33,128 nucleotides of DNA from an uncultured Oscillospiraceae bacterium (GTDB lineage Bacteria > Bacillota > Clostridia > Oscillospirales > Oscillospiraceae). Under the pieces are notes generated by a model. It had not been told where the DNA came from. It did not search any database and saw only the letters and a list, made by a program, of their open reading frames with translations. Shown here piece by piece: positions 7,964-15,369 of the stretch; positions within the stretch are counted from its first letter, which is position 1, and every line of letters starts with the position of its first letter. The stretch is from contig CAJTYO010000029.1 of NCBI GenBank assembly GCA_910584045.1, forward strand, positions 1-33,128, written 5' to 3'. The translations under genes were made by a program, and so were the position numbers.

Positions 7964-8067
7964 CCCTCCTTCAGGTTGACGCCAACCTCGCTGGCAGCCT
8001 CCATCTTGAACTTGTCCATAGCCTCGCGGGCCTCGGGGACGTTGATGCGGTTGTTCTTCTTAGACAT
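7897..8067 (-). CDS. Alpha/beta-type small acid-soluble spore protein, C-terminal tail missing
   Basis: DNA-coating protein of the dormant spore. The sequence MSKKNNRINVPEAREAMDKF opens the protein, followed by KMEAASEVGVNL and the signature AREAGSVGGQMVK, which identify the family clearly. Members normally continue after VGG-MVK with about 8-15 more residues (a K/R-M-I-E-type helix). Here the frame stops after MVKNV, giving 56 residues. The break coincides with the end of the convergent recombinase gene, so the 3' end was probably replaced by insertion. Upstream AAGGAG and AAAGGAT lie before the ATG at 8067. Further upstream on the minus strand CATATTC (about 8223-8229) could be the -10 of a forespore promoter, but its -35 is not clear. 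Whether the shortened protein still works is unknown. Confidence 0.88.
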   Translation of the reverse strand: MSKKNNRINVPEAREAMDKFKMEAASEVGVNLKEGYNGDISAREAGSVGGQMVKNV

Positions 8068-8308
8068 ATCCTTTTTCTCCTTCTCCATATTTGCGACTGT
8101 GCCGCGTCCACAGAGAAGGATCGGGCGTTGTCCGCTCCGTGCCCTGTCTGTGTTCGCTGTGCCGCAGAGCGGAGCCTTTGTGTTCCGCCCTTGTCGCAAC
8201 CATAGCTTTTGCAGAGCGCCGGGGAATATGCCTTCAGACTGTGCGGTAATTTTTTGAAGAAAAAGAGCGCTGTCCATTTTTCTGACCGTGCGTTCCGGTC
8301 AAATTGTT

Positions 8309-9361
8309 TTACGTTAAATATGCGTTCAGCAGCCGCAGGGTATTGGAGACGCCCTTCCGGTGGCTGCGCTCATAGCCGTGGGAGGCGTACACCCCGGGGC
8401 CGATCAGGCCGTGGCGCAGGTCGTGGCCGGCGGAAAGAGCCGCCTCCACATCGGAGCCGTAGGCGGGGTACACGTCCACCGCGAAATCCGCGCCGCCCCG
8501 GCGGGCCGCCTCGATCAGGCCGGAGACCATCTCGTAGTGGTAGGGGCCGCCGCTGTCCTTGGCGCAGATTGACACCTTCCGCTCGTCGCAGGCCAGACCA
8601 TCGCCCACGCAGCCCATATCCACACTGACGGCCTCGCTGACCCCCTGAGGGACGGAGGCGGCGCCGCCGTGGCCCACCTCCTCAAAAACGGTGATGTGCT
8701 GCCATACCCGGCGGAAGGGCTTCAGCTCCCCGGACGCCACCTGCTCCGCCAGCTCCAGAAGAATTGCCACGGACAGCTTGTCGTCCAAAAAACGGCTCTT
8801 AATAAATCCCGAGGGAGTCACCACCGTCCGGGGATCAAAGCACACCACGTCGCCGGGGTGGATACCCAGCTTCTCCACGTCCTGGCGGCTGGACACCTCC
8901 TCGTCGATAAGGACCTCCATGCTCTTGAATTCCCGCTTGGTGTTATTATACTCCTGATTGACGTGCAGAGAGGCGTTTTTCAGCTGGAAAACGCCGGTAT
9001 AGACCTTCCCGGAGCGGGTGATGACGCGCACGTTCTCCCCCTCCGCATTGTTGGGGTTCAGCCCGCCCAGGGGCGTAATATGCAGCCGGCCGGTGCTGGA
9101 GATCTCCGATACCATGCCCCCCAGCGTGTCCACATGGGCCTCCAGCAGCAGCGCGTCCTCCTCGGGCGCATCTGGGTTCAGGCACACCAGCACGCCGCCC
9201 TTCCGTGTTACCTCCGGGTCCAGCCCCATGGTGTGGTAGATATCCACCACACTTTCTGTCGCCAGCCAGGTGTAGCCCGTGGGGCTGTCGATGGACAGCA
9301 GGTCCACCGCCCGCCGGATGCAGCCGTCCGTCAGCTGTTCGATCCGCTGATCTGTTACCAT
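8309..9361 (-). CDS. M42 family metallopeptidase (glutamyl/lysyl-type aminopeptidase)
   Basis: A cytosolic dinuclear-zinc aminopeptidase of 350 residues, the usual M42 length. Expected metal and catalytic residues are visible in order: the His-Asp pair in EAHVDTLGG (near residue 75), the bridging Asp in SRFLDDKLSV (near 190), the Glu-Glu pair in VFEEVGHGG (near 225), the Asp of VSVDMG (near 248), and the C-terminal His in YASHGYERSH. The PDZ-like insertion between residues about 95 and 170 is also typical. The ATG at 9361 has AAGGAGG ten bases upstream. It lies downstream of the NlpC/P60 gene but behind a good terminator, so it is probably transcribed separately. Substrate preference cannot be read from sequence. 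Confidence 0.92.
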   Translation of the reverse strand: MVTDQRIEQLTDGCIRRAVDLLSIDSPTGYTWLATESVVDIYHTMGLDPEVTRKGGVLVCLNPDAPEEDALLLEAHVDTLGGMVSEISSTGRLHITPLGGLNPNNAEGENVRVITRSGKVYTGVFQLKNASLHVNQEYNNTKREFKSMEVLIDEEVSSRQDVEKLGIHPGDVVCFDPRTVVTPSGFIKSRFLDDKLSVAILLELAEQVASGELKPFRRVWQHITVFEEVGHGGAASVPQGVSEAVSVDMGCVGDGLACDERKVSICAKDSGGPYHYEMVSGLIEAARRGGADFAVDVYPAYGSDVEAALSAGHDLRHGLIGPGVYASHGYERSHRKGVSNTLRLLNAYLT

Positions 9362-9396
9362 TTTGCGTATTCCTCCTTATTTGAAATGGATGCGTA

Positions 9397-9432
9397 CAAA
9401 AGACCGCCGGACGGAGCGGGTCCGTCCGACGG
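9397..9432 (-). terminator. Intrinsic terminator of the NlpC/P60 gene
   Basis: On the minus strand a 12-bp stem (plus-strand arms 9404-9415 and 9421-9432, one G-T pair) with a 5-base loop is followed by TCTTTTGT. It lies between the NlpC/P60 stop and the M42 gene. Confidence 0.8.
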
Positions 9433-9464
9433 CTATTATAACATATTTTCGTGAGACGCGCAAC

Positions 9465-10568
9465 TCACGCGACCCGCTTGGCGCCCACATAGTAGCCGTT
9501 GTAGTAGCCCTCGTTCAGGCTGCTGATGCGCACGGCGTTGGAACCGGAAGAGGCGTGGATGAAGTCGCCGTCGCCCACATAGATGCCCACATGGGAGCAG
9601 GCCTTGCCTGCGGAGCGGGAGGGATCGCAGAAGAGAACCAGATCGCCGGGCTGCAGGTCGGAGCGCTCCACATATGTACCGGAATTATACCACTGAGAGG
9701 TGGCGGAGTGGGGGAGGCTGTAGCCGTACAGGCCAAAGACATACATTGTAAATCCAGAGCAGTCAAAACCCTTGGAGGAGGCTCCGCCGTAAGAATAGCG
9801 GACGCCCAAGTATTCCTTGGCGGTGGCCACGATATCGCTGCCGAGGCCGCTGCTACCGGCCTCGCCGGCGTATACACGGAGGAAGTCAGAGCGTATGTAT
9901 CCGATCTTGCCGTCGCAGGAGACGGCGTACCAGTCATTTTCCAGTGAGATGAGGTCCACCATCTGGCCGCCGTACACCTTGGTGACGATGCCGCCCTCGG
10001 TGGAGGGGATGTCGCGGACGTTAACGCAATCGCCGGTGATGACGCCGCGGGGGTCCACCAGTGGGATGCCGTTGACGGAGACATAATCGGCCTTGATGAA
10101 GCCCTCCTGATTATCCCACAGCGCCTCGCACCAGCCGTCGGCCACGGTGACAATGGTAACGGACGTTTCCTCCGGCAGGGTGGTGAGGATAGCGTCATCC
10201 ATGGACGGACCGCCGCGGAAGTTGACGATGCTGCCAGTGATTACGCCAGTCTGTCCCGCCACGGATTCCGCCGGGGCGGCGGCAGTGACGACGCTGCCGG
10301 CCTGGAAGGTGATGTAGGAGGCGTACACATAGCCCACGGTTCCGCCGCAGCTGACCTTGTACCACTCGCCCAGGTCCTCCAGGACCTCAACCTGAGCGCC
10401 GCCGTTGAGATAGGTGATGGTGGAGGAGGTAGTGGAGGGCTCCGAACGGAGCCGGAGAGCGTCGGCGTTCACCAGGCCGGTGTCCGCCTCGGCGGCGAAA
10501 GCGGTTACAGTCAAGAACGCCGCCGTCAAAGCGGCCGAGACAATCATCTTTCCCAGAAATTTCCTCAT
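9465..10568 (-). CDS. Secreted cell-wall hydrolase: three SH3 domains plus NlpC/P60
   Basis: An exported peptidoglycan endopeptidase of 367 residues. A signal peptide (MRKFLGKMIVSAALTAAFLT, with a likely Ala-X-Ala cut near AFAAEA) is followed by three bacterial SH3 domains at about 28-91, 107-167 and 176-236. Each has the pattern V-N-x-R-x-x-P-S-x-x-x and a closing G-Y-V/I strand. The NlpC/P60 domain fills the C-terminus: catalytic Cys270 in GFDCSGF, His326 in CSHVGIYVGDG and His338 in FIHASS. The domain order suggests wall binding through SH3 and cleavage of stem peptides. The ATG at 10568 has GAGG at a rather long distance. The gene stands behind its own terminator and may act in growth or in spore germination. 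Confidence 0.93.
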   Translation of the reverse strand: MRKFLGKMIVSAALTAAFLTVTAFAAEADTGLVNADALRLRSEPSTTSSTITYLNGGAQVEVLEDLGEWYKVSCGGTVGYVYASYITFQAGSVVTAAAPAESVAGQTGVITGSIVNFRGGPSMDDAILTTLPEETSVTIVTVADGWCEALWDNQEGFIKADYVSVNGIPLVDPRGVITGDCVNVRDIPSTEGGIVTKVYGGQMVDLISLENDWYAVSCDGKIGYIRSDFLRVYAGEAGSSGLGSDIVATAKEYLGVRYSYGGASSKGFDCSGFTMYVFGLYGYSLPHSATSQWYNSGTYVERSDLQPGDLVLFCDPSRSAGKACSHVGIYVGDGDFIHASSGSNAVRISSLNEGYYNGYYVGAKRVA

Positions 10569-10634
10569 TGGTTTACTTCCTCATTTTCTTTTGTAAAATA
10601 TAGGGACTGGCTTACCGCCCGCAGGCGACGCCTC

Positions 10635-10925
10635 TCATTTGCCGGCCAGGGCTCGCTCCAGCCAGATGGCGGACACGTCCATCGCGGCGTAAAGGCTGTC
10701 CTTCTCACTGCGTTTAACCACCCGGTCGCGGCTCTTCAAGTCCGCTCCCGTGCGCTGCAGCTCCACAGATACCTTTGTGGCGACCTCCATATCGTGGTCC
10801 ATCCGGGTCTCCTTGACCTGCATCAGGATAATATGGGAATCCGACATGGAGCCGTAGTAGATCATTTTGCCCACCCGGCGCAGGGGATGCCTGCGGTAAA
10901 CCAGTCCATCCTTCTTTTCCGCCAT
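10635..10925 (-). CDS. Small hypothetical protein (96 aa) behind a regulated-looking promoter
   Basis: I do not recognise the family. The protein starts MAEKKDGLVYRRHPLRRVGK and continues with a hydrophobic beta-rich stretch (KMIYYGSMSDSHIILMQVKE), then a basic region and a C-terminal helix. There is no signal peptide or membrane segment. An upstream ATG would add six residues, but the ATG at 10925 has AAAGGATG at better spacing. The gene is preceded by an almost perfect promoter whose spacer and -10 lie inside an 8-bp inverted repeat (10964-10990). That suggests expression is controlled by a dedicated repressor or activator. The NlpC/P60 gene starts 66 bp downstream and may share the transcript. 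Confidence 0.75.
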   Translation of the reverse strand: MAEKKDGLVYRRHPLRRVGKMIYYGSMSDSHIILMQVKETRMDHDMEVATKVSVELQRTGADLKSRDRVVKRSEKDSLYAAMDVSAIWLERALAGK

Positions 10926-10963
10926 TCGGTCACATCCTTTCATCGCATAGGTTTGTCATATTT

Positions 10964-11000
10964 GTAACCGAATTGTAACATATCGGTTACGATCTGTCAA
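10964..11000 (-). promoter_or_regulatory. Consensus promoter overlapped by an inverted repeat (candidate operator)
   Basis: On the minus strand TTGACA (10995-11000), a 17-bp spacer and TACAAT (10972-10977) form a near-perfect sigma-A promoter. The arms GTAACCGA (10964-10971) and TCGGTTAC (10983-10990) are an exact 8-bp inverted repeat spaced by 11 bases. It covers part of the spacer, the whole -10 and the DNA just downstream. This is the expected place for a repressor site. Confidence 0.75.
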
Positions 11001-11127
11001 CACTTTCCTTGGAATTTTCTTAAAGGAAATTTTTCCCGATCCCTGGCGAATTGCCGGGCACAGGGACGAGGGCGGTCAAATCCCAGAGAAATCCGGCGGC
11101 GGGGGAAAAGTCGCCGGACGGCTATAG

Positions 11128-11156
11128 TTGACGGCTGGTCCGGAAACTGGTAAAAT
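11128..11156 (+). promoter_or_regulatory. Promoter for the Smr gene
   Basis: TTGACG (11128-11133), a 17-bp spacer and TAAAAT (11151-11156), 28 bp before the Smr start codon. Confidence 0.65.
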
Positions 11157-11183
11157 ATAAGAGAAGGAAGGAGGCGGCTGGAT

Positions 11184-11429
11184 ATGCAGAGCGGAACCAT
11201 TCGGGTGGACCTCCACGGGATGAGCTGCGCTCAGGCCCAGGCGGCGGTGGACGCCGCCCTGCGCCGTGCGGGAGGCTCTGTGTACCGTCTGGAGGTGGTC
11301 CACGGCTATCATGGCGGCACCCAGCTGCGGGATATGGTCCGCCGGGTCTACGGTCGAAATCCCCGGGTGAAGCGGCTGGAGATCGGGCTGAACCAGGGCT
11401 CCACGGAGCTGGTGCTGCGGGAGTATTAG
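11184..11429 (+). CDS. Stand-alone Smr domain protein
   Basis: An 81-residue protein consisting of a single Smr (small MutS-related) domain, the fold found at the C-terminus of MutS2 and shown in several proteins to act on RNA or branched DNA. The two hallmark motifs are present: VDLHGMSCAQA near residue 8 and VVHGYHGGTQLRDMV near residue 38, corresponding to DLHG and HGxGxxxL. The first glycine pair of the second motif differs from the usual H-G-x-G. The ATG at 11184 has GGAGG upstream. No MutS ATPase part is fused, so this is not MutS2 itself. The substrate is unknown. The ArsC-like gene follows 69 bp downstream in the same direction. Confidence 0.85.
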   Translation: MQSGTIRVDLHGMSCAQAQAAVDAALRRAGGSVYRLEVVHGYHGGTQLRDMVRRVYGRNPRVKRLEIGLNQGSTELVLREY

Positions 11430-11498
11430 AGGTATGAAGGCGGGACAGGGGTAACGAGCTTTGAATCCCGCTGTAATTATAATGAAGGAGGACGGCGT

Positions 11499-11849
11499 AT
11501 GCTGCTTTTGCACTATCCGAAATGCACCACCTGCCAGAAGGCCAGGAAATGGCTGGACCAGCAGGGGGCGGCTTATGAGACCAGAGACATCAAGGAGGAC
11601 AACCCCACCCTGGAGGAGCTGCGGGAGTGGCACAGCCGCAGCGGACTGCCCCTCAAGCGGTTTTTTAATACCAGCGGCCTGCAGTACCGGGCTCTGGGAC
11701 TGAAGGACCGGCTGGGGGAAATGGGAGAGGAGGAGCAGCTGGCGCTGCTGGCCGGCGACGGGATGCTGGTCAAGCGGCCTCTGCTGGTGACGGAGAGGAC
11801 GGTTGTCCCCGGCTTTCGGGAGGAGGCGTGGCGTCAGGCCCTTTTATGA
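11499..11849 (+). CDS. ArsC/Spx-family thioredoxin-fold protein
   Basis: A 116-residue protein of the arsenate reductase / Spx / MgsR superfamily. The N-terminal YPKCTTCQKARKWLDQQG carries a C-x-x-C pair (Cys10 and Cys13), and the family-typical central and C-terminal segments ETRDIKEDNPTLEEL, RFFNTSGLQYRALGLKD and LVKRPLLVT follow. The single-copy C-x-x-C form without an arsenic operon context suggests a redox-responsive regulator or a reductase of unknown substrate rather than true arsenate resistance. The ATG at 11499 follows AAGGAGG. A TATAAT (11478-11483) lies just upstream but without a good -35. No neighbouring thioredoxin or arsenite efflux gene is present. Confidence 0.85.
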   Translation: MLLLHYPKCTTCQKARKWLDQQGAAYETRDIKEDNPTLEELREWHSRSGLPLKRFFNTSGLQYRALGLKDRLGEMGEEEQLALLAGDGMLVKRPLLVTERTVVPGFREEAWRQALL

Positions 11850-11994
11850 CTTTTTATGATTTGTAATATAACGGCCGGCAGACAACGTCCTGTTATTGCC
11901 GAAGCCTGCCGCCTATAGTGCGCCCGTTGTGCTATATAACGGTTTCTGGGGCTCGTCGCCCGGCAAAAATCTCCGCTTATTTCCTGCGCCGGGG

Positions 11995-12023
11995 TTGTAT
12001 AGAGGGCGGCGTTCGACTATAAT
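11995..12023 (+). promoter_or_regulatory. Promoter for the ParB-like/BMP - phosphoesterase - DUF5662 unit
   Basis: TTGTAT (11995-12000), a 17-bp spacer and TATAAT (12018-12023), 64 bp before the likely TTG start at 12087. Confidence 0.75.
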
Positions 12024-12086
12024 GACCGTGATCTTAAAAAGTCCATGCGGACCCGCCCGAGGGGCGGAATAAAGGAGGAAAAGCCC

Positions 12087-14075
12087 TTGAGCAGACAGGA
12101 AGCGACCGAACAGTACGCCAGAGCGCTGAGGCTGGGCCAGAAAAATTATAAGGAGTGCATTGTCCAGGGGCGCTACCCCTATCCCCAGGTCCTGGACGAG
12201 ATTCTGGACGAGAACCTGGTGACGGGCCGGGTGGATATGGGGGTTCTGGAGATCCCGACGGAGCAGATCGTGGGCACCAAGACCGCCGGGCGGCGCAGCG
12301 CCTTTGCCTCCAACTTCATGCCCCTGCTGGACGCGGACACGGAGTTCGCGGCCAAGTGGAAGGAGCTGTGCGCTGCCCACCTGGGGGATGAGGGTATCCG
12401 GGATCCCATCCGGTGCTATGAGTACCTGGGCCGGTTCTATGTCCAGGAGGGGAATAAGCGGGTAAGCGTGCTGAAGAGCTACAGCGCCCCCACCATACCC
12501 GGCTATGTAATCCGGGTGATCCCCGCCTGGTCCGACGACCCAGCTGTGCAGGCCTACTACGACTTCATGGCCTCCTACCGCATGACGGGACTGTACCGGG
12601 TGTACTTCAGCCGGGCGGGCAGCTTCGCCAAGCTCCAGGCGGCCCTGGGGTTCGAGGCGGACCACGTGTGGACGGCGGACGAGCGCCAGCACTTCGTGGC
12701 CGGCTTCACCTACTTCCGGGACGCGCTGCGCAGGCAGGGGGCCGAGGATCTGGCGGTGACGCCGGCAGACGCGCTGCTGGTGTGGCTGCGGGTATATAAA
12801 TTTGAGGAGCTGTGGAGCCTGAGCACGTCGGAACTGACCAAGTCGGTGGCGGCGGTGCGGCCGGACCTGAAGCTTCTGAGCGAGCCGGAGCCCATCTCTG
12901 TCAGCACCGAGACCGAGGAACAGCACGAGGGGGACGGCGGCGCGGAGCCCCCCGCCCCGGGGATCTTCGGCCGCCTGCTCCACGCGGTGTTCCCGGACCA
13001 CCTGAACGTGGCCTTTATCAACGAGTATACCCCGGAGGAGAGCGACTGGATACGGGCCCACGATTTGGGGAGGCAGTACCTGGAGGCGGTGATGGGTGAG
13101 AAGGTGTCCGTCCGGGTTTTCAGCGGCGTCGGACACGGGGAGCAGGCGGAGGCCGCTATGGAACGGGCGGTGGAGGATGGGGCTCAGGTGGTCTTCGCCA
13201 CGACACCGTCCCTCATCGGCGGCTGCCGGAAGCTGGCGGCGGGCCATCCGGGCCTTCGGGTGCTCAACTGCTCCGCCTCCATGCCCTATGCCGGGGTGCG
13301 GACCTATTACAGCCGCATCTATGAGGGTAAGTTCATCACTGGGGCCATCGCCGGGGCCATGAGCCGGGACGGCGAGATCGGCTATGTGGCCTCCAACCCC
13401 ATCTTCGGCGTTCCCGCCAGCATCAACGCCTTCGCCCTGGGGGCGCGGCTGACCAACCCGCGGGCGCGGATTAAGCTGCGTTGGTTCTGCGTGGAGGAGG
13501 ACGCGGTGGGGGCTCTGGCCGCGGAGGGGGTGGACATCATCTCCAACCGGGACATCCCCTCCCCGGACCGGGTCCGGGAGCCCTGGGGCCTGTGTCAGCT
13601 GCGGCCGGACGGGGCCCTCAAGTGTCTGGCCTCCCCCTACTGGCACTGGGGGAACTTCTATGTGAAGCTGGTGCGCAGCATTTTCAGCGGCGGCTGGGAT
13701 GAGCTCAGCTCTCGGGACGGGGAGCGGGCGGTGAACTACTGGTGGGGGATGCGCAGCCGGACGGTGGACGTGCTGCTCAGCCAGGACCTGCCCGCCGGAG
13801 TGGCGCATCTGGTGCAGATTCTGCGCCGGGGGGTGATGGACGGGTCCGTCGATCCATTCCGCCTGCCCATCCGGTCCCAGGACGGCCAGCTCCGCAGCGA
13901 CGGGGAGAAATGGTTCTCGCCGGAGGAAATTCTGCACACCGACTGGCTGTGCGACTGCGTGGAGGGGAGCATCCCCGGCTACGGGGAGCTGCTGCCCATG
14001 GCCCGCGCCCTGGTGCGTCTGCAGGGGGTCTACCGGGATCAGATCCCGCCGGAGAAGGAGGGGCCCGTGCTGTGA
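12087..14075 (+). CDS. Cytosolic ParB-like / BMP (basic membrane protein) fusion
   Basis: A 662-residue protein with two parts. Residues about 30-150 look like a ParB/sulfiredoxin-type domain: IPTEQIVGTKTAGRRSAF, then YEYLGRFYVQEGNKRVSVLK, where G-N-K-R (122-125) matches the ligand-binding turn of ParB. After a linker (about 265-300, Glu/Pro-rich) a BMP/PnrA-like periplasmic-binding fold begins at HLNVAFINEYTPEESDW (residue about 305), with VVFATTPSLIGG and the FITGAIAGAMSRDGEIGYV segment. BMP proteins are usually lipoproteins that bind nucleosides for ABC import, but this one has no signal peptide or lipobox. It is therefore more likely a cytosolic sensor. AAAGGAGG (12071-12078) sits eight bases before TTG at 12087, so TTG is preferred to the ATG at 12045, which lacks a ribosome site. 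Confidence 0.8.
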   Translation: MSRQEATEQYARALRLGQKNYKECIVQGRYPYPQVLDEILDENLVTGRVDMGVLEIPTEQIVGTKTAGRRSAFASNFMPLLDADTEFAAKWKELCAAHLGDEGIRDPIRCYEYLGRFYVQEGNKRVSVLKSYSAPTIPGYVIRVIPAWSDDPAVQAYYDFMASYRMTGLYRVYFSRAGSFAKLQAALGFEADHVWTADERQHFVAGFTYFRDALRRQGAEDLAVTPADALLVWLRVYKFEELWSLSTSELTKSVAAVRPDLKLLSEPEPISVSTETEEQHEGDGGAEPPAPGIFGRLLHAVFPDHLNVAFINEYTPEESDWIRAHDLGRQYLEAVMGEKVSVRVFSGVGHGEQAEAAMERAVEDGAQVVFATTPSLIGGCRKLAAGHPGLRVLNCSASMPYAGVRTYYSRIYEGKFITGAIAGAMSRDGEIGYVASNPIFGVPASINAFALGARLTNPRARIKLRWFCVEEDAVGALAAEGVDIISNRDIPSPDRVREPWGLCQLRPDGALKCLASPYWHWGNFYVKLVRSIFSGGWDELSSRDGERAVNYWWGMRSRTVDVLLSQDLPAGVAHLVQILRRGVMDGSVDPFRLPIRSQDGQLRSDGEKWFSPEEILHTDWLCDCVEGSIPGYGELLPMARALVRLQGVYRDQIPPEKEGPVL

Positions 14076-14674
14076 AGATCCTGCTCGTCTCTGACAAGGA
14101 GTGCCCCTATTACTGGGACTACTACCAGCCGGGCCGGCTGGCGGACATCGATCTGATTATCGCCTGCGGCGATCTGAAGTCGCAGTACCTCTCCTTTCTG
14201 GTGACCATGGGCCGAGCCCGGGTCCTGTATGTCCACGGTAACCACGACCAGACCTATGAGAAGCGGCCTCCGGAGGGCTGCGACTGCATAGAGGACCAGT
14301 TGGTGACCATCAACGGCCTGCGGATTCTGGGGCTGGGGGGCAGTCCGGTCTACAGCGGCGGCCCACACCAGTACACCGAGCGGCAGATGGCACGGCGTAT
14401 GCGGAAGCTGCGCTTCCGACTGTGGCGGGCCGGGGGAGTGGACATCGTCGTCACACACTCCCCCGCCCAGGGCTATGGGGACGGGGAGGACTATGCCCAC
14501 CGGGGGTTCGAGTGCCTTCTCCCGTTTTTGGACAAGTACAAGCCCCGGTATCTGGTCCACGGCCACGTCCACCTCAACTACGGGGCCCAGCGGCCACGAA
14601 TTCTCCAGCGGGGGGAGACCACCATCATCAACGCATATGAGCGGTATATATTGGAGCTCCCCGACGGGCGTTAG
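14072..14674 (+). CDS. Metallophosphoesterase family protein
   Basis: A 200-residue cytosolic calcineurin-like phosphoesterase. The metal-binding motifs appear in order: an N-terminal Asp in LLVSDKE, D-L-I-I-A-C-G-D-L near residue 27, VHGNHD near residue 54, VTHSP near residue 128, and VHGHVH near residue 166. The start is GTG at 14072, overlapping the stop of the BMP fusion gene (GTGA, 14072-14075), with GGAGAAGGAGG inside the upstream gene acting as ribosome site. The overlap implies coupled translation with the putative sensor. The substrate is unknown; the family includes nucleotide and phosphodiester hydrolases, so a nucleotide-related job would fit the nucleoside-binding type of its neighbour, but that is only inference. 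Confidence 0.88.
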   Translation: MKILLVSDKECPYYWDYYQPGRLADIDLIIACGDLKSQYLSFLVTMGRARVLYVHGNHDQTYEKRPPEGCDCIEDQLVTINGLRILGLGGSPVYSGGPHQYTERQMARRMRKLRFRLWRAGGVDIVVTHSPAQGYGDGEDYAHRGFECLLPFLDKYKPRYLVHGHVHLNYGAQRPRILQRGETTIINAYERYILELPDGR

Positions 14675-14703
14675 CCGCGCCGGGGAGGAGCGGAGGGGAG
14701 AAA

Positions 14704-15264
14704 ATGTCCAGCTTCTGGGGCCATCTGAAGACTATCACCACCCATAAAAACCGGGTCATGAAATATTGCTTTAGGGTGGGGCTGTACCGGCAGGGACTGC
14801 TCCACGATATGAGCAAGTACAGCCCCGTGGAGTTCCTGACGGGTGTGAAATATTTTCAGGGAAACCGCAGCCCCAACGAGATGGAGCGCCTGGAGCGGGG
14901 CTACTCCGCCGCCTGGCTCCACCACAAGGGGCGAAACCGGCACCACCTGGAATATTGGATCGACTACGCCCCGGAGCTGGAGTACAAAATGGGCGGGATG
15001 GAGATGCCGGTCAACTATGTGGTGGAGATGTTCTGCGACCGTGTCGCCGCCTGCCAGATATATCAGAAGGAGAGGTACACCGACGCCTCCCCTTGGGAGT
15101 ACTATGCCAGGAGCCTGGACCACTACATCCTCCACCCCAAGACCCAGGCGCTGCTGGAGAAGCTGCTGCGGATGCTGCGGGACGAGGGGGAGGAGAGGAC
15201 GCTGTCCTATATCCGCCGGGAGGTTCTGCATAGAAAGCCGAAGGGAAACGACAGCGGTGTTTAG
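14704..15264 (+). CDS. DUF5662 family protein
   Basis: A 186-residue cytosolic protein matching the DUF5662 family of Firmicutes and phages, whose biochemical role is not established. Many histidines and acidic residues are clustered: LLHDMSKYSPVEF near residue 37 and AAWLHHKGRNRHHLEYWID near residue 71, an arrangement resembling the H...HD metal-binding pattern of HD-type phosphohydrolases. A DxxA segment (MFCDRVAA) follows near residue 115. This suggests, but does not prove, metal-dependent phosphohydrolase activity. The ATG at 14704 has GGAGGGG-like sequence upstream. It lies 29 bp after the metallophosphoesterase gene and is probably in the same operon. Confidence 0.8.
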   Translation: MSSFWGHLKTITTHKNRVMKYCFRVGLYRQGLLHDMSKYSPVEFLTGVKYFQGNRSPNEMERLERGYSAAWLHHKGRNRHHLEYWIDYAPELEYKMGGMEMPVNYVVEMFCDRVAACQIYQKERYTDASPWEYYARSLDHYILHPKTQALLEKLLRMLRDEGEERTLSYIRREVLHRKPKGNDSGV

Positions 15265-15302
15265 GATATTCTTTTAATTTCCTTAAACTTGGTCCGCCGG
15301 AC

Positions 15303-15331
15303 TTGACGCTTCCCGCCGGTTTGGATATAGT
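15303..15331 (+). promoter_or_regulatory. Promoter for the CDP-alcohol phosphatidyltransferase gene
   Basis: TTGACG (15303-15308), a 17-bp spacer and TATAGT (15326-15331), 38 bp before the start codon. Confidence 0.75.
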
Positions 15332-15369
15332 AGGGGACAGACATAAACGGCAAACGGAGGAGAGCGTCC

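Noticed and set aside
12045..12086. ATG at 12045 as the start of the ParB-like/BMP protein
   Set aside because: It has no ribosome site. The strong AAAGGAGG lies downstream of it and is correctly spaced for TTG at 12087.
11913..13937. A 674-codon open frame on the minus strand opposite the ParB-like/BMP gene
   Set aside because: It is the antisense of a well-supported gene in GC-rich DNA, where stop codons are rare. Its translation is Pro/His/Arg-rich with no domain, and it has no ribosome site.
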